A stretch of DNA of 64,000 nt from Gammaproteobacteria bacterium (GTDB lineage Bacteria; Pseudomonadota; Gammaproteobacteria; Pseudomonadales; Pseudohongiellaceae): the NCBI GenBank assembly GCA_021773355.1, contig JAJFKE010000011.1, positions 124,001 to 188,000 of the forward strand. The letters run 5' to 3'. The translations under genes were made by a program, and so were the position numbers. A model generated the notes under the pieces. It had not been told where the DNA came from. It saw only the letters and a list, made by a program, of their open reading frames with translations, and searched no databases. Position 1 is the stretch's first letter, and every line of letters begins with the position of its first letter. Shown here piece after piece: positions 31,393 to 41,844 of the stretch.

Positions 31393-33936
31393 ATGCGAGC
31401 GATATCCATAAAAACTTTAAGCCCTAAATCCCTTGTGCTTGGCGTGGCCCTAGCTTGTAGCATGACTCCTACGCTGGCGGCTGATCTGAATATTAACGGT
31501 GATTCCGTAAATGTAACTTCAGGTGGAGGGTTTAACCAAAGTCGGGTAATTAATCCAACAACAGGAATACTTCCTGCGCTCACCATTCCAGCCGCCGCAA
31601 TATCGGGCGGAACCGCAATTCCTAATTTTACCTTCACCCTGGAGTCACCCACCGCTCCTGCTGACGGTGCCTATACCTTCAGGGCCGGAATCGTTATCGA
31701 CGATGACAATTCAGCGAGTCGCCTGGAAGTTACAATTCCATCTATAACGATGACCTTTAGCAGCAGCGGAACCGTACTTAACGGCTCGGTTCCGGCGGGA
31801 AGTGCGGTAACCGTATCCGCACGTGCTTCCGATAACACTACCCAACTAAATGCCTCTTTGAGTAATGGCTTGTTTTCATTTTCCGGTGCCAGTCTTAGCT
31901 TTACCGCGGGCACGCAAGTGACTGAAATTCAAAGCAAGGGCGGTGTCCTCGGTAATATTGTCTCAGCTCTTGGTATAACTGGCGCCTACACCTACGCGGT
32001 GGTGTTAAAACAAACGGCAGGTACCGAAGTACTGACTTTCGGAACAGAAACAGGTGGATTCTCGGCCTTAGGTTGTGCGCCTAGTGGTACATTTGTGCTT
32101 AGCAGTACAGACTTCACCGGCGGCTTCGGTCTTCAAGGGCAGTTTGACATCACAGGCGGCGCCGGCAATGGCGCACCGCCAACCCAATTTTCAGCAACGT
32201 GTACTACTGCTATCTCTAGCGGTGGATCAACCCCTAGCCCAACAACAACAGCAACAGCTGTAGCTGCAACGACAACAAGTACTGACAATTTTGTGGCAGA
32301 GCTAACCCTTAATGGTGTTAGCGAAGATACCGTACCTCAACTGACCACACTAGTTGCTGATACCTCCACCGTTGTAGAAACACTAGTGGATGACATCTTA
32401 GTTGGATCAGGTAGTGTTGATACTGTCCGTAGTATGAGCAACAACCTGGCGGGTCAAGCTACAGCCATCTCAATAATAGCTAGCCTAACCAGCTCCGCAG
32501 ACGAAAGTACTGTCGACAGCCTTGTATCCAGTATGGTCAGTACCACTAACAGCCTGACGAATGTATTTAATGCACTTACTACCGCAACCACGACCGATGT
32601 TCCCATTATTAATGATACTGCCAATAACAATGCATTTGTCTATATGGGCAACGATGGCATGCAAGATAACTGGGCAATCGTTGTAGGTCAGAGTGACCTG
32701 ACTAGCGACGATCTTATTCTTATTCTTCAGTCACCAAACGCCATTTCGACTAACACCAGCCGTGCCGTGGAACGTGTTTCCGAACTTTTGGAATCTGTGG
32801 AACGCCTGGAGGAAAGTTTTTTAAGCTTTCCTGGAATCACTCTGGATAACACCACTTACGGTTTACTCAAAGACCTATCCCAGGCAGCGATAGAGCGAAC
32901 ACTGAATCCGCTTGGGGCCGAACTTGGATTGACTGAAAATTATCAAAGTGATGCCGCTACCCAGGCTCTGTTAAGTAGCAATCCCGCTCTACTTGATCGT
33001 CTTCTTAACCTGGTTGGAATAAATGTAGGGGCAGCGACCTCCATCGATGCTGCTGCCACGACTACGTCGTTAAGTTCTGCTGGATTGAGTTCCACAGCCG
33101 CCGCCGCACTCGCTGCAGATCTTTCCGCTTTTACCAAGGCAGATGATCTCAGCTTCGATTCCGGCACTGGCGACAAATCAGTAGCCGATCGGCTTACATC
33201 CAGTCTGGGACTGACCAGCATTGATGTCAGCAGCATAACTGGCGTGCTTGGTTATACCACCGACCCTACAACCGCGTTTGCCGCACTGGTGAAAGAAGTG
33301 CTACCTGCCCCAGCCGCTCTCCCAGAAGGTACATTCGCATTAGCTGATGGTTCTGCGGTAATTATCGGCGACGGAGTGGCGATTGTCTTAGTCACCACTT
33401 CCGATTCCATCGATGATTTCGCGCTAGCCATCGAAACTGTCGGTGCTGGTGCGTTTACCACATCCGTTGCGCCTAACGGAGTCGTATCTCTGACTGAAAC
33501 CGCATCGGGCGCAATCTTTAGTTCGCTGTTTTCATCTGACGCCTTAGTTGCAGGAACCGGCACCAGCGAAACCGTGTTCGAAGCTCCCAGTGGCGATCCG
33601 GCACTGAGCACCTACCTGTTTGTGGTTCAGGACAAAGATGGAACCAGACAGAATATTCTGCCAGCGATTGCCGATAAGTCCTTCTTCGAATCTGTTACCG
33701 ACTTCGGTTTTCAGGTCAGCACTAATACCAGCGACGGAACGATTCAAATTGACGGCTTTAATTTCAGACCAGATTATTTCTTAACTCCCCTAGCAGTATT
33801 GGACTCGATATTCCTGGCCAATAACGCAGACGCTAATGGAGTCGCCTACAGAGCCGTGGATGCTAATGGGGACGGTGTTACCGATTACCAGGTTCTTACG
33901 GTTGATGGTTTGCAAACGGTTTACGGCCTGCCTTAA
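31393..33936 (+). CDS. Large secreted Ser/Thr/Ala-rich protein of unknown function
   Basis: 847 residues from the ATG at 31393, chosen because GAGG lies 6 nt upstream; an ATG at 31381 lacks such a site. Residues 1-28 form a signal peptide (LVLGVALACSM then TPTLAA). An N-terminal beta-rich domain reaches about residue 270 and holds one cysteine pair (GCAPSG and ATCTT). A Thr/Ala/Ser linker (TPSPTTTATAVA) follows, then a long Ala/Ser/Thr/Val-rich helical-looking middle. Near the C terminus are acidic loops of the DANGDGVTD kind, resembling calcium-binding type-3 or dockerin loops. The gene downstream is a WecA-like transferase 22 bp away on a different likely unit start. No family is recognised; adhesin, S-layer-like or matrix roles are open. 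Confidence 0.62.
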   Translation: MRAISIKTLSPKSLVLGVALACSMTPTLAADLNINGDSVNVTSGGGFNQSRVINPTTGILPALTIPAAAISGGTAIPNFTFTLESPTAPADGAYTFRAGIVIDDDNSASRLEVTIPSITMTFSSSGTVLNGSVPAGSAVTVSARASDNTTQLNASLSNGLFSFSGASLSFTAGTQVTEIQSKGGVLGNIVSALGITGAYTYAVVLKQTAGTEVLTFGTETGGFSALGCAPSGTFVLSSTDFTGGFGLQGQFDITGGAGNGAPPTQFSATCTTAISSGGSTPSPTTTATAVAATTTSTDNFVAELTLNGVSEDTVPQLTTLVADTSTVVETLVDDILVGSGSVDTVRSMSNNLAGQATAISIIASLTSSADESTVDSLVSSMVSTTNSLTNVFNALTTATTTDVPIINDTANNNAFVYMGNDGMQDNWAIVVGQSDLTSDDLILILQSPNAISTNTSRAVERVSELLESVERLEESFLSFPGITLDNTTYGLLKDLSQAAIERTLNPLGAELGLTENYQSDAATQALLSSNPALLDRLLNLVGINVGAATSIDAAATTTSLSSAGLSSTAAAALAADLSAFTKADDLSFDSGTGDKSVADRLTSSLGLTSIDVSSITGVLGYTTDPTTAFAALVKEVLPAPAALPEGTFALADGSAVIIGDGVAIVLVTTSDSIDDFALAIETVGAGAFTTSVAPNGVVSLTETASGAIFSSLFSSDALVAGTGTSETVFEAPSGDPALSTYLFVVQDKDGTRQNILPAIADKSFFESVTDFGFQVSTNTSDGTIQIDGFNFRPDYFLTPLAVLDSIFLANNADANGVAYRAVDANGDGVTDYQVLTVDGLQTVYGLP

Positions 33937-34006
33937 GTGAATCTGGCCTGATCAACACTTGCCACCACTGACAAGTGTTGATCTGAGGTCACTCACTCTG
34001 CTTCTT

Positions 34007-35029
34007 ATGATTTACGCCAACCTACTAAGCGCTTTTCTACTTACCGGACTCTCCCTGTTCGCGTTAAAGCCTGTCGCATTCAAAGTCGGTCTGGTCGATA
34101 TCCCTGGTGGTCGTAAAACACATCTAAGTGCTACCCCGCTGGTGGGAGGCCTTGGTATTTTTCTCGGCATCTTTCTTATGTCGCTTATTACTCCGGGTGT
34201 GTTTAGCGATTATGGACCTCTACTGAGCCTGGCTGCTCTTATTCTCTTTATTGGCACGGTTGATGATGCAAAGGAATTAACAGTTGCAGTGCGAATGACC
34301 GGACACGCCTTAGTGGCCCTTGCAACCGCGATAGTCGCCGAAGTACAGCTTAACTCCTTCGGCGCCATATTTTTTGGTAGTGCGATCGATCTTGGAATCC
34401 TGAGTATTCCTGTTACGGTATTTGCGATAGTTGGTGTTATCAATGCCGTCAATATGGCCGATGGCATCGATGGCCTTTCTGGAGCACTGGTAATTGTCAG
34501 CCTCTCACTCGTGGCAATCCTTGCTTATTCTGCTGGCCACGAAAATACCGCGACTTTTTGCTTGTTGGTAATCTGTTCAATACTGGCTTTCCTTACCTTA
34601 AATTTTCGCCGACCTTGGCATAAAAAGGCTTTGGTGTACTTAGGTGATGCGGGCAGCACCATGTTGGGTTTTGTGCTTGCCTGGTTGATGGTTAGCAACT
34701 CGCAGGGTGAGGACATGATTTTTGCTCCAGTCTATGCGTTGTGGTTCTTAGCTGTTCCTCTGTTTGATACCGTAAACTTATTAATCAAGAGGCCACTCAA
34801 CGGTCGGTCGCCATTTGCCCCCGGCACGGATCACCTGCACCACAATTTATTGAGTCGTGGGCTTTCTGTAAGCCAGGTTGTAATTGTAATTACTGGTATC
34901 GCTATTGTGTTTGGCGGTATTGGTCTTATAGGTATTTCAACAGGAGCCAGCGAATCTGTTATGTTCCAACTCTTTATAGGGCTGTTTTTTCTGTACTTCC
35001 TGTTCTCTGACAAAATCAAGGCCAATTAG
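34007..35029 (+). CDS. Undecaprenyl-phosphate sugar-1-phosphate transferase, WecA/GT4-like
   Basis: Multi-pass inner-membrane enzyme that moves a HexNAc-1-phosphate from a UDP-sugar to undecaprenyl phosphate, starting glycan synthesis. I start at the ATG at 34007 (340 residues). The frame also opens at a TTG at 33959, but alignment with E. coli WecA favours the ATG. GLVDIPGGRKTH, NMADGIDGLSG (Mg-binding Asp), YLGDAGSTMLGF and the HLHH cluster (DHLHHNLLSR) are the family motifs, giving about ten membrane segments. A second GT4 transferase lies at 49242-50261, so the organism has two such initiators in this stretch. Its neighbours are secreted proteins, not other sugar enzymes. Confidence 0.87.
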   Translation: MIYANLLSAFLLTGLSLFALKPVAFKVGLVDIPGGRKTHLSATPLVGGLGIFLGIFLMSLITPGVFSDYGPLLSLAALILFIGTVDDAKELTVAVRMTGHALVALATAIVAEVQLNSFGAIFFGSAIDLGILSIPVTVFAIVGVINAVNMADGIDGLSGALVIVSLSLVAILAYSAGHENTATFCLLVICSILAFLTLNFRRPWHKKALVYLGDAGSTMLGFVLAWLMVSNSQGEDMIFAPVYALWFLAVPLFDTVNLLIKRPLNGRSPFAPGTDHLHHNLLSRGLSVSQVVIVITGIAIVFGGIGLIGISTGASESVMFQLFIGLFFLYFLFSDKIKAN

Positions 35030-35211
35030 AGAATAGCAACTCCAAAATCCACTGGTCCAGCCTTTTCGCAGGTCGCCTAATACCATTAAGTTCAGGGCAT
35101 GGTGCCTAGTAATTCTCTTATAAAAAATACAACTTCGATCTAAGTCGTGTAAACGCAAATTGTGCTGCTGCGTTACTTAGTCTACCGCTGTGATTCTTAT
35201 GGGAGCCTATT

Positions 35212-35586
35212 ATGCGAATTCTACTGCTTATTTCTGCCCTTCTTCTGACATTTACAGGTTGCGCCAGTATCGAAGACTTGACCGGTAATAATCCAATTAT
35301 CGATACCCAAGGAGTAAATCTAGTCCAATACGATACGGATCTCATTCAATGCGAGAGATATGCTGACGAGGTGGCTATCGCGCAAAAAGCAGGTTCAGGC
35401 GCAGTAGCTGGCGCCGTTGTGGGTGGCGTGTTCGGCGCTGTGGTCGGAGACAGTGACACCGCCAAGAAAGGCGCTGGAGTCGGCGCCGTTGGCGGTGGCG
35501 CGCGGAGCGTTAGTGAGGGAATCCGTGAAAGGGAGAGAGTAATTAAGCGTTGTTTGCTTGGCAGAGGTTATCGGGTACTAAACTAA
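35212..35586 (+). CDS. Small glycine-zipper lipoprotein
   Basis: A 124-residue envelope lipoprotein. The signal peptide ends in FTGC, a lipobox with Cys17. A Gly/Ala-rich glycine-zipper region (GSGAVAGAVVGGVFGAVVGD, then GAGVGAVGGGA) lies at about residues 60-97 and resembles those of membrane-inserting Rick_17kDa/Gly-zipper lipoproteins. The two flanking cysteines (C47 and C116) may pair. The start has GGGAG 7 nt upstream. Its role is unknown; such proteins often stabilise the outer membrane. Confidence 0.72.
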   Translation: MRILLLISALLLTFTGCASIEDLTGNNPIIDTQGVNLVQYDTDLIQCERYADEVAIAQKAGSGAVAGAVVGGVFGAVVGDSDTAKKGAGVGAVGGGARSVSEGIRERERVIKRCLLGRGYRVLN

Positions 35587-35884
35587 TTATTTCTAGCGCA
35601 GAGATAGTCCCATTCCAGGCTTCGCCAACGACGTTTGAGTAGACGCTCAGCTTTCCAATTCGCCAAATCCAGCCCAACTTGTTAACCATTGTTACCCAAA
35701 AGTAAATCTTTTGTTAACTGGTAATCCCAGAAATTCTGTCTATATTTATACACAGCATGGAACGCTATCGCGAGGTACAAGGATGTAACCTCGCTTCATA
35801 ATCCCAATCGAATGCGGCACTTAAATTGCTGCGACTAACATCTGCGTCGTATTGCGCAGCAAAAGGAATTGGAGGCCTGAACTC
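35587..35884. other. Intergenic region with a stem-loop upstream of the RHH gene
   Basis: 298 bp without a gene. GCGAGGT (35770-35776) and ACCTCGC (35788-35794) form a perfect 7-bp inverted repeat that extends by three pairs with one bulged A. It lies 90 bp upstream of the ribbon-helix-helix gene and has no T-tract, so it is more operator- or leader-like than a terminator. Two similar TTGTTAAC copies (about 35680 and 35713) also occur here. Confidence 0.35.
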
Positions 35885-36076
35885 ATGTTCACCTTAGATC
35901 TTCCTAAAGAAATTGAAAGACGGCTATTGGTACTCGCCATGCACACCGGTCGCACAGTCCAGTTTTGCGCAAGAGAAGCGATTCTCGATTATATCGATGA
36001 AGTTGAGGAGAGATATCTGGCTATGGACAGGATCAGCGAAGATGGCTCTGGGGATCAGTATGATTTGCAAGACTGA
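35885..36076 (+). CDS. Lone ribbon-helix-helix protein, RelB/CopG antitoxin-like
   Basis: 63 residues from the ATG at 35885, which has GGAGG 9 nt upstream; the frame opens at 35852 but without such a site. The N-terminal strand-helix-helix (MFTLDLPKEIERRLLVLA then TGRTVQFCAREAILDYI) is the pattern of RHH DNA-binding antitoxins of the RelB/TraY kind. A charged C-terminal tail would normally bind the toxin. No toxin gene follows: the next 60 bp are non-coding and then a tRNA gene lies on the other strand. It is either an orphan antitoxin, a remnant of a lost module, or a small autoregulator. It sits in the most accessory-looking stretch of the window. Confidence 0.7.
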   Translation: MFTLDLPKEIERRLLVLAMHTGRTVQFCAREAILDYIDEVEERYLAMDRISEDGSGDQYDLQD

Positions 36077-36136
36077 AATTACTCGTTACTGAAACTACGC
36101 AGATCACGGTGAAGTAAATGACGAATATTTGTGAAT

Positions 36137-36213
36137 TGGTCGGGGCGGCCGGATTTGAACCGACGACCACTACACCCCCAGTGTAGTGCGCTACCAGACT
36201 GCGCTACGCCCCG
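36137..36213 (-). tRNA. tRNA-Pro (GGG)
   Basis: The minus strand folds into a cloverleaf of 77 nt with CCA encoded. The acceptor stem is CGGGGCG/CGCCCCG with A as discriminator. The D arm is GCGC/GCGC. The anticodon arm CTACA/TGTAG holds loop CTGGGGG, whose anticodon is GGG (proline). The T arm is GTCGG/CCGGC with TTCAAAT. The tRNA 5' half is repeated upstream in transcription direction. Confidence 0.95.
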
Positions 36214-36442
36214 AATATCTTGTTACATGTCTAAAGCCAGAACGTTTAAAACGACCTACGCCAGTGTATTTATTGTTTACCTCATCCCACCAGTGTAGTG
36301 CGCTACCAGACTGCGCTACGCCCCGAATATCTTGTTGCAAGTCAAAAGCCAGAAAGTTTACAACGGCCTACTTCAGTGTATTTATTGTTTACCTCATCCC
36401 ACCAGTGTAGTGCGCCATCAGACTGCGCTACGGCCCGAATAG
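36178..36442 (-). repeat. 112-bp tandem repeats carrying the 5' half of tRNA-Pro
   Basis: Three copies start at 36178, 36290 and 36402, exactly 112 bp apart. The first two are complete and differ at about 8 positions; the third is cut off after about 41 bp. Each begins at tRNA nucleotide 36, inside the anticodon, and covers nucleotides 36 back to 1 plus about 76 bp of upstream leader. The first 47 bp of copies 1 and 2 are identical. Copy 3 has three substitutions in the tRNA part and one breaks an acceptor pairing. So the promoter region and tRNA 5' half were duplicated while the 3' half was not. Confidence 0.92.
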
Positions 36443-36486
36443 AGTATCTAGATTGGATATTCAACGAAATATTGCTGCAGAAAAGC

Positions 36487-36840
36487 CTACAATCGAGCTA
36501 TTACGCCCTCTAAATCTTTTACCAATGATTTGATTTCACTGGCATTCACGTTGGATTTGGCCATGTCTTCCGGATTGTCACTCATCTTTTGTCTGGCGCC
36601 GCCAATCGTATAGCCCTGCTCGTAGAGTAGGCTCTTGATTTGCCTGATTAAAATGACATCCTGGCGTTGATAATAACGTCTATTGCCACGTCTTTTTACT
36701 GGTTTTAGCTGGGGAAATTCAGCTTCCCAGTATCGAAGTACGTGAGGCTTAACGGCACAAAGCTCACCAACTTCACCTATGGTGAAATAACGTTTAGGGG
36801 GTATTGGTGGTAATTCGTCGTTATTCTTCGGTTCCAGCAT
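36487..36840 (-). CDS. MerR-family transcriptional regulator downstream of ihfA
   Basis: 117-residue regulator with the MerR winged-helix N-terminal domain: [13 protein letters not shown] then [13 protein letters not shown] and the wing [11 protein letters not shown]. The short C-terminal helix ([20 protein letters not shown]) suits dimerisation. There is no cysteine metal-binding site, so this is not a classical metal sensor. It overlaps the end of ihfA by 20 bp and is translated with it. The same ihfA-merR pair is common in Pseudomonas-like genomes; its ligand is unknown. Confidence 0.88.
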   Translation of the reverse strand: MLEPKNNDELPPIPPKRYFTIGEVGELCAVKPHVLRYWEAEFPQLKPVKRRGNRRYYQRQDVILIRQIKSLLYEQGYTIGGARQKMSDNPEDMAKSNVNASEIKSLVKDLEGVIARL

Positions 36841-37129
36841 ATCCCTCTACCCTTGCTTTCAGTTTCTGTCCTGGCCGAAATGTTACAACCCGGCGGGCCT
36901 TGATAGGGATCTCTTCACCTGTCTTCGGATTACGTCCTGGTCGCTGTTTCTTGTCTCTGAGATCGAAATTGCCGTATCCGGAGAGTTTAACCTGTTCGTT
37001 GCGCTCTAGAGAGAGGCGGATCTCTTCAAAGTACTGCTCGACCACTTCCTTGGCCTCACGCTTGTTCAGTCCAAGTTCTTCGAAAAGGCGTTCAGCCATA
37101 TCGGCTTTAGTGAGTGCTCCATCCGCCAT
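36821..37129 (-). CDS. ihfA: Integration host factor alpha subunit
   Basis: DNA-bending HU-family protein that pairs with Ihf[25 protein letters not shown] is the dimer helix region and [12 protein letters not shown] the beta-arm tip with Pro that intercalates DNA. Length 102 is normal. It starts 14 bp after pheT and overlaps the MerR gene by 20 bp. The partner gene ihfB is at 53144-53446. Confidence 0.97.
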   Translation of the reverse strand: MADGALTKADMAERLFEELGLNKREAKEVVEQYFEEIRLSLERNEQVKLSGYGNFDLRDKKQRPGRNPKTGEEIPIKARRVVTFRPGQKLKARVEGYAGTEE

Positions 37130-37143
37130 ATCAAAATCCCCAA

Positions 37144-39531
37144 CTAATTCCGCAAATTTGCATTAAATTTATCTTGTAGTCCGTTGACGCAATTACTAAT
37201 TATTGTATTTATGTCGTCTTCGCTAAGAGTGCGGGAAGGATGCTGCCACGTCAAGCCCAAAGCGATACTTTTTTTGTCTTTTGCGACTGCATCCCCTTGA
37301 TAAACATCAAATATTCGTAGGTCGGTGAGGAACTCACCGGCGTTTTCCCGGACATTATCCAAAATATCTGCCGCGGGGCTGTGCCTATCAACGACGATGG
37401 CTAAATCGCGACTTACTTCTGGAAACTTGGACAGAGCTGCGGCGGATGGCAGTATACGGTCTTGCAGCGGAGCCAGTTCCAGTTCGAACAGATAGCAACT
37501 GGATGAAATGCCCAGTTTGCGCTGAATTGCTGGGTGCAGAGCACCTACATGTCCTACTGCTACCCCATCCTTCTCTATGCGGGCGCACTGCCCACTGTGA
37601 AAACAGCTGTAATCTGCTGCTGCAAATTCATAACCATTAGTTTCGAGTCCAAGTGATATCAAAGTCTCAATGTCACCCTTTACATCATAAAAGTCACTCA
37701 TTACATTGTTACTATTCCAATTTTCTGGAAGTTTTTTTCCCGAAATAAGACCGGAAAGCATGGCTGTCTGTTCAATATCGCCATGCTTCTGTCGGAACAC
37801 CAATCCTGTTTCGAAGATTCGTACTCGATCTTGCTGGCGGTTTTCATTGTATTTCAAGGTGCTCAATAGCCCCGGTAAGATACTGCTTCGCATTACAGAC
37901 ATATCTGCCGAAATGGGATTTTGTAAGGCAATGAACTGTTGCTCAGGAAAGAGAATTGTAGCCAGGCTTGGCTCAATAAAGCTGTAAGTAACCACTTCTT
38001 GGTAGCCCAGAGCCACTAATTGCTGACGAATACGACTTAAACTGCTGTGAGATTCAGGCTTTGAGCGAAAACTCTGCTTGCCTGGTCCAGCGGTTTGCGG
38101 CAGACGGTTATAGCCATAGATTCTTGCAAGTTCCTCTATGAGGTCAGCTTCTATACTCACGTCGAAGCGAAATGATGGCACCAAAACCTGCAAGCTCTCA
38201 CCATCATCGCCGTTCAACTCAAAACCCAGTCTCTGCAAGATATCTTTGACCTCATCCCGAGCTATCTCAACACCCAGCAGGTTCTTGATGGAGCTATATT
38301 GAAGTCGAACTTCTGCCGCCTCGGGAAGATTACCCAGCGCCTCAGTAATAGGTCCGGCCTCTCCTCCGACAATTTCCAATAAAAGCTGAGTAGCTCGCTC
38401 CATCGCCGCTCTTTGCAGATTGTAATCCACTCCGCGCTCATAGCGATGAGACGCGTCTGTATGCATGCCATAGGACCTGGCTTTCCCCGCTACTGCCAAT
38501 GGAGCAAAGAAGGCGCTCTCCAGGAAGACGTCTTTTGTTTCATTGCTAACCGCGGTTGCCAAGCCCCCCATGATGCCAGCTATAGCCACTGCCTTGCTGG
38601 TGTCGGCAATGAGTAAAGTATCAGGGGTCAGCTCTACTTCTTTTCCATCGAGCAGGATCAGTTTTTCATTCTCGGCAGCAAAACGAACGTCTATCTGGCC
38701 ATCCAGCTTATTTAGGTCAAATGCATGCATGGGTTGGCCTAATTCCATCAGCACATAGTTCGTTACATCAACTACCGGGTCAATGCTACGCAAGCCTGAA
38801 CGTCGCAGCTTCTCCTGCATCCACAATGGTGATACCACATTCAGGTTAATGTTTCGGACAACTCGTCCTAAATAACGCGGACAGGCATCTTTAGCTGTAA
38901 TCGAAATAGCAAATTCATCTTTCAGCGTCGAGATGTTTTCCACTACATCGAGTTTTTTTACGTCTTGGCGGCCTATTACACCTACTTCGCGCGCTAGCCC
39001 GATCATACCGAGGCAGTCGCCTCTATTGGGAGTCAGATCTAATTCTATGCTGGTGTCATCCAGTTTCAAATATTCACGGACGTTAGTTCCAACTTCAGCC
39101 TGTTCCGCTAACTCAAGCAAGCCTGCTGAGCTCTCAGCCAAGCCAAGTTCTTCTGCTGAACAAAGCATGCCATTGGATTCGATTCCGCGTATTTTTGCTT
39201 TCTTAATCTTGAAGGGCTTTGAATTGTCGTTTTCGATTATCTCAGCGCCCAGGGTTGCGAATGGCACCTTCAAGCCAATACGAACATTGGGTGCGCCGGA
39301 TACAACTTGAAAAGATTCCTCTCCATTACTAACACTACAGAGACTGAGTTTATCGGCATCGGGATGAGGCTCAACAGACTCGACTAAAGCAACAACTATG
39401 CCTGAAAATTTTCTAGCGACCGCAGATGACCCATCAACCTCAAGACCAGCCATAGTTAGCTCGTCTATGAGACGCTGAGTTCCAAACTGCGGGTTAACCC
39501 ATTCTCGAAGCCATTGTTCGCTAAATATCAT
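37144..39531 (-). CDS. pheT: Phenylalanine-tRNA ligase beta subunit
   Basis: Large subunit of the alpha2-beta2 phenylalanyl-tRNA synthetase; it binds tRNA and carries editing activity. The N terminus has the EMAP-like tRNA-binding fold ([19 protein letters not shown]), B3/B4 editing domain ([38 protein letters not shown]), B5 and a C-terminal anticodon-binding FDX-ACB domain ([13 protein letters not shown]). Length 795 matches E. coli PheT. It starts 31 bp after pheS. No phenylalanine attenuator leader is visible upstream of pheS. Confidence 0.97.
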   Translation of the reverse strand: MIFSEQWLREWVNPQFGTQRLIDELTMAGLEVDGSSAVARKFSGIVVALVESVEPHPDADKLSLCSVSNGEESFQVVSGAPNVRIGLKVPFATLGAEIIENDNSKPFKIKKAKIRGIESNGMLCSAEELGLAESSAGLLELAEQAEVGTNVREYLKLDDTSIELDLTPNRGDCLGMIGLAREVGVIGRQDVKKLDVVENISTLKDEFAISITAKDACPRYLGRVVRNINLNVVSPLWMQEKLRRSGLRSIDPVVDVTNYVLMELGQPMHAFDLNKLDGQIDVRFAAENEKLILLDGKEVELTPDTLLIADTSKAVAIAGIMGGLATAVSNETKDVFLESAFFAPLAVAGKARSYGMHTDASHRYERGVDYNLQRAAMERATQLLLEIVGGEAGPITEALGNLPEAAEVRLQYSSIKNLLGVEIARDEVKDILQRLGFELNGDDGESLQVLVPSFRFDVSIEADLIEELARIYGYNRLPQTAGPGKQSFRSKPESHSSLSRIRQQLVALGYQEVVTYSFIEPSLATILFPEQQFIALQNPISADMSVMRSSILPGLLSTLKYNENRQQDRVRIFETGLVFRQKHGDIEQTAMLSGLISGKKLPENWNSNNVMSDFYDVKGDIETLISLGLETNGYEFAAADYSCFHSGQCARIEKDGVAVGHVGALHPAIQRKLGISSSCYLFELELAPLQDRILPSAAALSKFPEVSRDLAIVVDRHSPAADILDNVRENAGEFLTDLRIFDVYQGDAVAKDKKSIALGLTWQHPSRTLSEDDINTIISNCVNGLQDKFNANLRN

Positions 39532-39562
39532 CGCTTATATCACTTCTTTGAAAAGTTGAAAC

Positions 39563-40961
<1,399 letters not shown>

Positions 40962-40991
40962 TTTTTATCTCCTGTTGATTTTAACTAGCGA

Positions 40992-41189
40992 CTAATTTTC
41001 GCGCAGCATACGTTTAACTGCGGGAACATCGGCAGCATGTACGGCACTAGTGCCACGCAGCTGTCGCTTTCGCTTGGTTGTCATCTTGGTCAGGATATGA
41101 CTCTTGTAAGCGCTCTTGCGCTTAAAACCGGAACCAGTCTTCTTAAACCGTTTCGCGGCACCGCTATGGGTTTTTAATTTACCACTCAT
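40992..41189 (-). CDS. rpmI: 50S ribosomal protein L35
   Basis: 65-residue basic ribosomal protein. [19 protein letters not shown] and [18 protein letters not shown] are characteristic of L35. It follows infC after a 130-bp intergenic stretch containing a strong hairpin terminator, so expression depends on read-through or a second promoter. None of the candidate promoters in that stretch is convincing. Confidence 0.97.
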   Translation of the reverse strand: MSGKLKTHSGAAKRFKKTGSGFKRKSAYKSHILTKMTTKRKRQLRGTSAVHAADVPAVKRMLREN

Positions 41190-41266
41190 ACTCTTAACTC
41201 CGCATTTGCACTGGAATCTATCTGAAGATTTTGTGTGTGCTTTTGATAATTTCTAACAATCAAAAA

Positions 41267-41308
41267 GGTCAGTATCCAATGAACCCAGCGGATCATTGGA
41301 TACTGACC
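41267..41308 (-). terminator. Strong intrinsic terminator between infC and rpmI
   Basis: GGTCAGTATCCAATG (41267-41281) is the exact reverse complement of 41294-41308. That gives a perfect 15-bp stem with a 12-nt loop. On the minus strand it is followed by TTTTTG. It begins 11 bp after the infC stop. This is an unusually strong terminator to find in the middle of the thrS-infC-rpmI-rplT-pheST cluster; it could act as an attenuator. Confidence 0.82.
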
Positions 41309-41319
41309 CTTTATACTCG

Positions 41320-41844
41320 CTAGCGCTTTTTGACCGGTGCCAATACCATTACGATTTGCCGGCCTTCCATCTTGGGCTCCTGCTCTACGGTGCCATACTC
41401 GGCTAAATCCTCACGAATTCTGCCAACTAGCTCCATACCAAGATGTTGATGGGCCATTTCCCGACCGCGGAATCTTAACGATACCTTGGCCTTGTCCCCA
41501 TCTTCGAGGAAACGTATCAGGTTGCGTAGTTTTACCTGATAATCCCCTATTTCCGTCCCTGGTCGAAATTTGATTTCTTTAACCTGAGTTCTTCGCTGCT
41601 TCTTCTTATTCGCAGCCTTTTCTTTCTTGAGATCGAATATATGCTTACCATAATCCATGATCTTGCAGACCTGTGGCACTGCATCAGGCGCTATTAGCAC
41701 CAGATCAAGCTTGGCTTCGGCCGCAGCCGCTCGCGCTTCCTCTAATGATTTAATTCCGAGTTGCTCTCCGGTCTCTCCGACCAGACGAACTTCCTCAGCT
41801 TCGATAAACTCATTAATGATGGGCTTCTTAGAACTACTCCTCAT
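41320..41844 (-). CDS. infC: Translation initiation factor IF-3
   Basis: Binds the 30S subunit, checks the start codon and keeps subunits apart. The 174-residue product contains [56 protein letters not shown] and [19 protein letters not shown]. The best start is the ATG at 41844; no ATT/ATA start, as used in E. coli infC for autocontrol, is in frame. It has no good ribosome-binding site at normal spacing: AAGAGGA lies about 19 nt upstream, next to a 9-codon overlapping frame (41834-41863). The thrS stop is 57 bp upstream. Confidence 0.94.
   Translation of the reverse strand: MRSSSKKPIINEFIEAEEVRLVGETGEQLGIKSLEEARAAAAEAKLDLVLIAPDAVPQVCKIMDYGKHIFDLKKEKAANKKKQRRTQVKEIKFRPGTEIGDYQVKLRNLIRFLEDGDKAKVSLRFRGREMAHQHLGMELVGRIREDLAEYGTVEQEPKMEGRQIVMVLAPVKKR

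Noticed and set aside
36290-36442. Second and third tRNA-Pro genes
   Set aside because: Only the 5' half is present in each copy; the anticodon 3' side, T arm and acceptor 3' strand are missing, so no cloverleaf forms.
36186-36513. Small proteins of about 70 residues in the tRNA-Pro repeat region
   Set aside because: These frames are direct products of the 112-bp repeat (both contain the same peptide), lack ribosome-binding sites and lie on the non-tRNA strand.
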